Positions 1 to 6,879 of a stretch of DNA of 10,928 nt are shown here, one piece after another. Source of the stretch: Pyrenopolyporus hunteri (lineage: Eukaryota > Ascomycota > Sordariomycetes > Xylariales > Hypoxylaceae). The DNA lies in assembly GCA_902806595.1 (NCBI GenBank), contig CADCXC010000023.1, forward strand, positions 1-10,928. Reading direction: 5' to 3'. The translations under genes and the position numbers were made by a program. The stretch's first letter is position 1. Every line of letters begins with the position of its first letter. The notes below the pieces were generated by a model. It searched no databases and was not told the origin of the DNA. It saw only the letters and a program-made list of their open reading frames with translations.

Positions 1-480
1 CTTCGCAGGGGTTTGGCAGTGAAGCCCTCCTCCGCCGTTGGCGGAGGACTTCGTCTTCCCCTAGCGAAGCTGGGGATGGCGAAAAAAGAAAGAAAAGAAA
101 GAGAAAGAAAGAAAGTGGCTCCTTTCCCGGCGATGTCGGGGATAGGCGATGCCCCTCCGCCGTTGGCGGGTGAGTTCGTACTTCGTAGGGAGAAAAGTTC
201 CAACGGAATATATAGCTATCGTAGCGGTATAAAGTTAGTGCTCTAGTTCTCTCCCCTCCGACGATCCCTCCCTCCGCCGTTGGCGGAGGGTGACCTAAAT
301 CGAGGGGTCAGGTTATTAATAAATAGAAAAAAAAAAAGAGCCCCATTCCCTTCGGGATAGGCGAAGCTTCCTCCCTCCTTTGGAGGTGACTTCGTCTTCG
401 AAGGATGGAAAAAGCTTCCTCCTTCGGAAGGCGAAGCCCTCCTCCGCCGTTGGCGGAGGACTTCATACTACTTCGTAGGG
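1..480. repeat. Left GC-rich hairpin cluster
   Basis: This stretch holds no convincing gene. It contains four copies of a GC-rich palindrome built on CCGCCGTTGGCGG, a stem of 5 to 9 bp closed by a GTT loop: 28-48, 157-169, 270-290 and 440-460. Shorter related motifs such as CTTCGTAGG, GAAGCTTC and CCTTCGGAAGG lie between them. They contrast sharply with the AT-rich remainder. They resemble the GC clusters or double-hairpin elements scattered in fungal mitochondrial genomes. The first copy lies outside the detectable TIR. Confidence 0.85.
81..118 (+). other. Purine-rich GA tract at the outer TIR edge
   Basis: This is an almost pure A/G run of short GAAA repeats just outside and across the outer TIR edge. 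The right TIR enters the complementary CT-rich tract at its last ten or so bases, where the window stops. It may mark the plasmid terminus or a junction with flanking DNA. No function can be assigned from sequence alone. Confidence 0.5.
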
Positions 481-560
481 GAGGTTGATCCTATAGGTGC
501 TTAAAGTATGGCATGTATGGGTTTTATTAGTTGATTCTATGGAGGACGAGTCAAATTTTG

Positions 561-869
561 ATGAATCTTTTAACTTTTCGGTATAACCCACTGCTGTTAA
601 GGTGCTGCAAGGTGATTGTTACTCTACCAGATCTATGCTGAGTATGGTTTTGCTTTAGAAGCATTATATTCCCTTATTATAATATTGAGCAATTTACTCA
701 ATGGTTGTTTTCAACCTTTAAATGATTAAAAGGTAGAGCTTACTACAGTTTATTTGATAATTTTATTTACAAATTTTGACACAATTTTAGATATAATGCA
801 GGTTGTCTAATTTCCAATTTGTTCCTCCGTTACTTTGCTTTTTATAATATGGTTGATGAACTACGATAA
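561..869 (+). CDS. Small TIR-encoded reading frame, unknown protein
   Basis: With TGA read as tryptophan, this frame is open for 102 codons from ATG 561 to TAA 867-869, and it is open upstream to a TAG at 528. Three internal TGA codons (639, 723, 777) fall in aromatic-rich contexts such as FKWLKG and YKFWHNF, which suggests real coding in the second half, from about 684. The first half is less certain: another frame starting at ATG 539 reads well for about 16 codons (EDESNFDESF), so the true N-terminus may be split by indels as elsewhere in this element. The product is rich in F, Y and W and basic. I do not recognise a family. The frame precedes rpo on the same strand, and its mirror copy precedes dpo. 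Confidence 0.5.
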
Positions 870-876
870 TAAATAA

Positions 877-1074
877 AGATTAACTTTCTCTCTTGTATGC
901 CACCGAGTTATTGATTTAATTTGCTTTGATTTGTTTTCTATGTTTCGATATTGACTTTGTTGGTTTTATTATCCCTATTTTATAATTTATAGATTAAGAT
1001 TTTATATAATAATTAAAATGAAAATGAAAAATTTATTTACTCAGCATTATTTTAAGTTTTTAGATTATTTTTAA
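877..1074 (+). other. Open frame linking the TIR to the rpo start
   Basis: A frame reads without a stop from 877 to TAA 1072 under code 4, in the same frame as ATG 940 and ATG 1018. The segment after ATG 940 is very hydrophobic (WLCWFYYPYFIIY), then becomes KMKMKNLFTQHYF. It may be the 5' part of the shared polymerase leader or simply AT-rich leader DNA. The same stretch exists in the right TIR upstream of dpo. No promoter consensus could be identified confidently. Confidence 0.3.
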
Positions 1075-4000
1075 CTTTAAAAATATTCAACCTGCAAATA
1101 GGGTTTTATATACTTTAAAACCTGTTAAATTTATGGCTTGTAATGTTCCAGGAAATTTTAGGTGATTCTCAACGAGTGGGAAAAAGTTTTCAGTGGGTTT
1201 GTCAGAGGTTACCGTAAACAAGTTTTAGAAAATAAATTATTCTCTATAATTAAAGATATTCTAGATAATGAACCTTTAAATCATCATACTCAAGTAAAAA
1301 TAGAAAAATTAATTTTCGATGAATTTGACAATTTTATACCAATCCTGATAACATAGTGGAAATATTAGGTGGTTTAAATAAAGATTTGTTTAATAATAAG
1401 GAATTTAAATCTTTTCTTATTAAAAGTTTATCTGATATAGAGATTATTAGATGCTTTTATTAAGGATAAAAGAAAGATGGTTCCTTATATCTAAATAGTG
1501 TTACTGAAAATCCTAGTAAAAACATATTATTAGTCTTCTTGAGTTCAACATATTTTCTTTAATACCTCGTAAACGGTTGCTTAATATACTTATGGCTAGT
1601 TTCTTTCAAATTCTTACATATAACAATATAGTTATTGATGATGATGATTCTACTTTGTATAAAAATAATCTTCTAAATACTTCGTTAGATATAGGTAAGA
1701 AAGTTATTTCTGTTTATGTAAGAGATTTGTATAAGATTAAGAGGGTTGAGGTGCCTAATCTTCAATTAAAATTGTTTAAAGATTCTCTTATTTCTAATAA
1801 ATTTTTAGTTCTTTAGATAGCGATGAATTTCGTGCTAAGGTTGGTGCTTCTTTAGTTGAAATACTTAAAGAAGTGGGTCTTATTGAAGATAAAATAGTTC
1901 ACTTAAGTAGTACAAAACAACAAAACATACTAATTGTAACTAGTGAGGTTCTAGAGATATGTGGTAGTAAAGATATATTAAATAAACCTTTAATACCTAT
2001 GAATTTACCTATGATTGTAGAGCCTAAAGGTTATAAAGATCTTAAACATTTAACTGATGGGGTTATCTATTAAATAACCAGGATATACTTCATCCTTTGT
2101 TTACATCTACTATGTATCAGGGTGGTGATACTATAATTGAGCCTAATAATATAGTTATTCAATCTATAAATGATATGATGAAAATACCTTTTAAAATAAA
2201 TAAAGATGTTTTAGATTATATTTCTGTTCATCCTGAAATCATAACCTCGGAGATAGGTAAAGAACCTCCTTACAGGAATAAGAAATTAACTCGTAGAGAG
2301 GAAAGGAGAATCAAAAATGATCTTCCACTAAATTATCGTATGATTTCATCCTTTCTATAGCTGAAATATTTAAGAATATCCCTGAAATATACTTTCCTTT
2401 AATGTTAGATTTCCGTGGTAGATTATATCCTAGGTTACTTATTTACACTATCAAGGTTCTGAACTAGCTAAATCATTACTTTTATTCGCTAGACCCGGTA
2501 TTATAAAGAAAAATAATTTAAAGGGTATTTTTATCTAAAAGCTTACGGGGCTGTTTCTTTTGGTAACGGTATAGATAAAGGTTCTTATGATAAGAGGGTT
2601 AAGTGGGTTGATGATAACTGAGAAAATATAATTAAATTAGATGATAATTTACTTAGTCAGGCTAAGTATAAATTTCTATTTATAGCTTTCTGTCTAGAGA
2701 TGCAGAGACTACATAACTTTTATATGAAGGTAATTATTCTACATTCTATAGCTACCTTCCTATACAACTAGATGGTACATGTAACGGTTTCCAACATCTA
2801 GCTTTATTATCAGATGAGGTTAAGGCTTTTGAAGAGCTTAATCTTACGGAAGCTTCTTTATATGACGATCCTCGAGATTTGTATAGTTTTATATTATATA
2901 AAATTAAAACTCAGTTAAATAAGAGGTTATTAGTAGCTAAAGATGAAGAGTTAAGTTGTATCAGAAGATTATTGGAATTAAATCTTAATAGATCACATAT
3001 TAAAATGTTGATTATGACTAAACCTTATAACGCTACAGAGTTTACATTAACTAATTATCTAATTGATAGTTTAATATATAGAGGATATGGATTTTAGAAA
3101 TAAAGGACGGTGTACCTAGCGTGAAACCGCTCGTTAAGGAGGAGGCTCCGAAGTCTTCTGAATTAGATATAGAAAAGGATATTTTACCCGAAGAGTATCA
3201 GGAGTTTGCTAAGTATTTAGTAGATTCCAATGCTAGTAAGACCAACGATAAATCATCTAAGTCTAGATCTAAGAGGAAATCTAAGGATAAATCGGGGTTG
3301 ATATCAATAATGATGCTAAATCATTTTATTCTACTTCATTAGATTCTAATAATTTTGTATCTAGAGAGGATGTTTCCTATTTTGTTAAAGAATTTAATAA
3401 ACTTCTTTTCATACATTATCCTAATATCAAAGTTTTAATGGATTATCTTAAGGATATAGCGATGATTCTGGTAGACTTAAATCTACCTATTATTTGAAAT
3501 TTACCGCATGGTTTAAAAATATCTCAAAAATATATGGATAGTACTACTAAAAAAATTAAACCTTACGTATTCTCTAATAAAGAACTGTCTTTAACTATAA
3601 CAGATTCTTCTAAACTTAATAAGACTAAACAAAGAAACGCTTTAATGCCTAATCTTGTACACTCTTTAGATAGTACTAGTTTAATTTTATTATTTTATTC
3701 TTTAAAAGGTGTAAAAGGACGGATTTATAAACTTTTATAGTGTTCATGATTGTTACGGTGTAACTGCTGAAAATGTGGTACTACTTATAGAACACCTCCG
3801 TCAAGTTTATATAGACCTTTATTCTGAATCTAAATATATTAATACTTTTGATAAGGATGTTATAGATTTAATTAGAAAGAGTTTAGGTGGTGTTGATAAT
3901 ACAGAGTATGACGAGGTTAAAAGAGTAATTCGAAATAAAAAGTCTGATTTTAAGATTAATTTACCTCAAAAACCTATTAACAATTCTCTAGGTACCGATA

Positions 4001-4159
4001 TTGTCCAAAGTTTTTATAAGAGATTAGCTAAGGCTACTTTATTAATTAATTAGATATCTCTCTTATTCCGAAGTGAGTGTTCGTGAAGATATAATTATGA
4101 CTATCGTACAATCATATGGAGATGCCGAAGATAATACACAACAAAGAGTGTTTTCTTAA
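1018..4159 (+). CDS. rpo: Phage-type RNA polymerase, frameshifted
   Basis: DNA-directed RNA polymerase of the single-subunit T7/mitochondrial family, expected to transcribe the plasmid. Motifs seen in order are LPMIVEPKGY (2005-2034), INDMMKIPFKINKDVLDYI (from 2166), the DFRGRLYP signature (about 2408-2431), motif A DGTCNGFQHLALLS with catalytic Asp at 2771, motif B KMLIMTKPYN with Lys at 3002 and Tyr at 3026, MPNLVHSLD (3645-3671), and motif C HDCYG with the second catalytic Asp at 3748. TGA near 2630 is tryptophan in WVDDNWENI. The reading frame is broken about 16 times, mostly as if one base were missing. The start is uncertain: ATG 1018 lies in the TIR, and GTG 1162 opens the first long frame. 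The obvious frame stops at 4053, but coding-like sequence (RYLSYSEVSV) continues to TAA 4157. The length of roughly 950-1040 codons fits the family. Confidence 0.88.
3235..3294 (+). other. Lys/Ser-rich charged linker inside rpo
   Basis: Within the rpo frame at 3121-3342, about 20 residues are almost only S, K, R, D, N and T (SKTNDKSSKSRSKRKSKDKS). They sit between motif B and the HGLKISQKYM region, preceded by an acidic stretch (LPEEYQEF). The T7 enzyme has no comparable charged block at this point, so this looks like a flexible insertion in the fingers region. It may contact nucleic acid; that is inference. Confidence 0.6.
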
Positions 4160-4399
4160 GACAGGAAGAACAAAGGGAAAATATTGGAAATAACTGGGTA
4201 TAACTTTTGTTTTTCCGGGAAAACAACTCTCAGACGTGTTTGAAAAATCGTTTTCAACTGCTTTTATTTTGATGTCGAATTTCGGGTATAAATGGCTGAT
4301 ATCTCAAGTTCATTCATCGGTAAATTATTTTTTTTGTTTTGAAGATGTTATCTCTTCTATAATGAGATCATGAATCGTTAGGTCAAAACCATTCTATTA

Positions 4400-4441
4400 A
4401 AAAAAACCTTCACTGTCAGATTTGACAGTGAAGGTTTTTTT
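4400..4441. terminator. Perfect 19-bp hairpin flanked by A and T runs
   Basis: Bases 4400-4418 pair perfectly with 4423-4441 around a 4-base GATT loop. The stem core is CCTTCACTGTCA and the outer part is a run of A opposite a run of T. On the plus strand it ends in a T run, like an intrinsic terminator for rpo. Because it is symmetric it could act in both directions. It is about 240 bp past the rpo end. It may instead be an RNA 3'-end stabiliser. Confidence 0.65.
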
Positions 4442-4572
4442 AGTGGATTTAGTAGTATTTACTTATAAGTATTAAATATTCAGACTATGAAGTATACATT
4501 CCTGATTAACTAAGTATGTATAACAAATTCAAACTCTTAAGATAAATTTAGCTAATAACAAGATAAAAAAAC

Positions 4573-4636
4573 CCTCACGAAGCATACACGGTGAAACTGA
4601 GATTCTATAAATCTACTGTGCATATGTTTCATGAGG
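4573..4636 (-). terminator. Imperfect hairpin with T run on the minus strand
   Basis: The arm 4573-4589 pairs imperfectly with 4618-4636 (CCTCACGAAGCATACAC against CCTCATGAAACATATGCAC, the latter given as reverse complement), with an inner AGATT/AATCT pairing. Read on the minus strand, the stem is followed by a run of T (complement of A 4565-4571). That suits a terminator or processing site for the leftward transcript, about 200 bp past the stop at 4833. Confidence 0.45.
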
Positions 4637-4832
4637 AAAAATAAGTAAATATTTTTTTTCTAATCCATAAATAATTCGTACTACGTAAAGGAGGAATACC
4701 TCTACATCGTAAAAAGTGATAAGCTGTTACTTAATGGAGTAGTTACTTTATACGTTTGGTATCTTAAATACATCTCTCCATTAGTGCGGATGCTTCGTTA
4801 GGCCACATCAAGTTACATTATTTGAACACTAT

Positions 4833-5800
4833 CTATACAATAGATATTATCAAAGGTTGTCTTAAGATACAATCTTTATAGATATGTAATTTATTAAGAT
4901 TATTTAACACCTCTTCTATGTTTAAGTTATATTTTGTTATTAAATAATGTTCTGTACGATGTTTAGAAAGTAAATAATATTCTTCACCTTCTTGGATATA
5001 ATCCTCCGGAGTTTTTCAATCCTTACCACTAAAAATTAACTTATATCTCTCGTAATGTTCTCTAGTAATAGGTGTTTTTATTAAATATTTAACAGGTCTA
5101 CCATATACTTTATCTAAGGATTTTCATCACTAATTTCGTCTAAATAAGTATCTAGTCAAGATCAATATTTGATACCAACTTTATGGATAGTATTAAGCTT
5201 AGGTTTAAACTTATTTATTAAAGATTGTTCCAAAATTTTAATAATTAATTCTGTAGTATATTTTAATATAATTCATTCACCTTTACTTAATCTATGAAGA
5301 GGGTATAATGAAACGAATTTATTTAAATAATTAGTAGTAATATATACAGGTTGAATCTTATAACCTATAGTATAATTATTCCTTATCTCACTTTGAAGGA
5401 AATAAGGTATAATACTCTCAGTGTAACTAGGTTCTGTAAGTATTTTTTTAGGTGTTCTTAAAGTATTATATATAATTTTTCTAGAGTTAAATTATGTGAT
5501 TGAACTCTATGTTTAATATCATTAGATGATCCTATATAATAGTATAAGTTATTATTGAAAGTTATAATATAACAACAAGAGTCAAGATTCGAAAAGTTGC
5601 TAGGATAGTCTAAATTTAACTTATAAGAATGCGTAAAATTTCCAAATTTCTGGCTCTCCAGATACGTGAGGTATCCCTCCGAGTACAGGATCATAAAATA
5701 TTCATTCTCTAGTTTTTGTAGCCGTAAGGTCTGATGAGTGATCTTTGAAGATTAATTCTTTAACCTGATTAAGACTTTCTAAGTTTAAATCTTCATATGA
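4833..5800 (-). CDS. GIY-YIG endonuclease-like protein, frameshifted
   Basis: The product resembles GIY-YIG homing endonucleases. A CYIITFNNNLYYYIGSSNDI block at about 5518-5577 contains the paired tyrosine motifs, followed by IKHRVQSH with the conserved Arg at about 5508. A later LEQSLINKFKPKLN block carries the expected catalytic Glu (codon 5228-5230). The interval between YIG and Glu is long for the family. A C-terminal part, rich in charged residues and with KTPEDYIQEGEEYY, ends at TAG 4833-4835. TGA is tryptophan at KYWSWLD (about 5155-5172) and GKDWKTPEDY. Frame breaks lie near 5118, 5465 and 5630-5640. Upstream of 5694 the better codon use is in another frame (SSDLTATKTREW), so the start is unclear. 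It may be the C-terminal end of one long frame continuing from dpo rather than a free gene. Confidence 0.7.
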
Positions 5801-5810
5801 AATTTTTGAG

Positions 5811-6750
5811 TTACGTTATAAAGATTACTTTTAGAAAGAATATGAGAAAAGATAAGAAAGATGAATATTTATAACTACATTTATCTCGTTTAATTTCATT
5901 AGGTCTAGAACTCTCTACATAGTGTATTGGATACGGAGATTCTAAATCGAGAGTTACTCGTTTAATGTTATAATTCTCAATTTGTGATACACGTTTAAGA
6001 ATACTCTCTGTATGTGCAGATTCTTGTGCATATACTTGAATTTTTAGTCTTAACGTCCCAATTAAAAATAGTTTAACTATATTATTATCAGGTATTCTCG
6101 AAAGAATCATATCACATCTATCTATATGATATAAAATATCCGGAGTGTAGATAATAGGAGCTAAAAGATTATTAGATAGTAAAATAGGTGTTAAAGTAAG
6201 AGATGATAGGTAGGTTGATGGTAGCGATGAATTCTCATTATGATAATTACGGTAAAGATTGTAGTATTCACAATAGTAAAGATACTCTAACTTATTATCA
6301 ATAAAAGGAGAAGGAGAATGAGTAAAACCTCTCCCTTTGGACGAAGAGCAGGATATGTTGAGTATAACCTTACTTTACGTTTAAGTATAGGATACTTATA
6401 CTTCGTTAACTTAAAAGTATTGCTACTAGGTTTATCTAAAACTGACTTATGTAGCGAATATTTAGAAATAGAGCTAGTTAAACCTAGAATTAAATAAGAA
6501 TGTAAACCTTCTAGATTTTTTATCAACATAAACATACCCATAATAGAATACGTTAAGCCTCAGGGTATTATATCATAACTTCATGTTTCTAAATTCATTA
6601 AGGATTTAGGTGCTAGATCAATTTGTAAGGTATAACATTCTACAATCTGAGGTGTATAAACAAGTATAATCAAATCTTTTACCACTAGTATAAATGGAGG
6701 AATAACAGCTGGAAGGGTAGTATTGTACATAACAATACCTCACATAGTAA
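5811..6750 (-). CDS. Unrecognised coding extension between dpo and GIY-YIG
   Basis: Coding continues leftward from dpo. One frame is open under code 4 from 6976 to 6287 and includes two TGA-tryptophans in LETWSYDIIPWGLTY (about 6545-6590). It overlaps a second frame open from 6374 to 5811 (RGFTHSPSPFIDNKLEY, then a basic stretch with HTESILKRVSQIENYNIKR). A lost G in the run at 6333-6335 would join the two. Hydrophobic stretches occur (ILVVKDLIILVY, SIMGMFMLI), but no clear membrane topology follows. I recognise no domain. It could be a linker of a dpo/GIY-YIG fusion, or the N-terminal part of the endonuclease gene. Confidence 0.5.
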
Positions 6751-6754
6751 AATC

Positions 6755-6874
6755 CGTAGTACAAGTGTTATATCAAATAAAATCTGTATAACAAGTGTTA
6801 TATCAAATAAAACCTTTATGAATAGTATTATATCAAACAAAATCTTTATGAATAGTGTTATATCAAATAAACCC
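6755..6874 (-). repeat. Four tandem 30-bp repeats encoding a decapeptide
   Basis: Four contiguous 30-bp units (6845-6874, 6815-6844, 6785-6814, 6755-6784) encode, in one frame on the minus strand, GFIWYNTIHK, DFVWYNTIHK, GFIWYNTCYT and DFIWYNTCTT. The W in each is TGA. The units differ at a few bases but never by indels, so the reading frame is kept. They sit immediately after the conserved C-terminal end of dpo (WVDTSP at 6929-6946), and the frame stays open on both sides. A degenerate further unit may lie at 6875-6904. Confidence 0.9.
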
Positions 6875-6879
6875 TGTAT

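Larger units (their letters stand above)
102..1173 (+). repeat. Left terminal inverted repeat
   Basis: This stretch matches the reverse complement of 9863-10928 almost base for base. The inner boundary is sharp: both copies share a run ending in GGTGATTCTCAAC and then diverge into rpo or dpo. The outer match begins near 102, in a GA-rich tract, and is limited only by the window's right end. Differences are few: single-base changes near 513 and 747, small indels in GC-rich runs, a one-base indel near 786, and a diverged patch at about 313-325. In invertrons the 5' ends carry a covalently bound terminal protein and serve as replication origins; that role is inferred. Confidence 0.95.
4160..4832. 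other. Intergenic region between convergent 3' ends
   Basis: This region of about 670 bp separates the end of rpo from the minus-strand GIY-YIG stop. A short coding-like tail (LRQEEQRENIGNNW, about 4157-4200) may still belong to rpo after another frame break. Two large hairpins are listed separately. A weaker pairing of AATGGAG with CTCCATT spans about 4735-4782. No tRNA or other RNA gene is recognisable. Confidence 0.6.

Noticed and set aside
13..246. Open frame of 77 codons in the GC-rich outer region
   Set aside because: It runs through hairpins and a GA tract, its peptide is low-complexity, and codon use differs from the real genes; chance frame.
28..460. Repeated palindromes as a CRISPR array
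   Set aside because: Spacing is irregular, there are no unique equal-length spacers, and no cas genes are present; the mirrored TIR copy explains the rest.
1162..4159. Dense insertional RNA editing as in Physarum mitochondria
   Set aside because: Breaks are about one per 190 bases, far sparser than in that system, and many lie in homopolymers, so sequencing error is simpler; kept only as a test in findings.
4573..4636. Possible tRNA fold
   Set aside because: The arms form one long stem; no T-arm, D-arm or anticodon-loop pattern could be placed.
6287..6374. Leucine/isoleucine-rich tail as a membrane anchor
   Set aside because: It is read in the wrong frame after a likely missing G near 6333-6335; the other frame has better composition.
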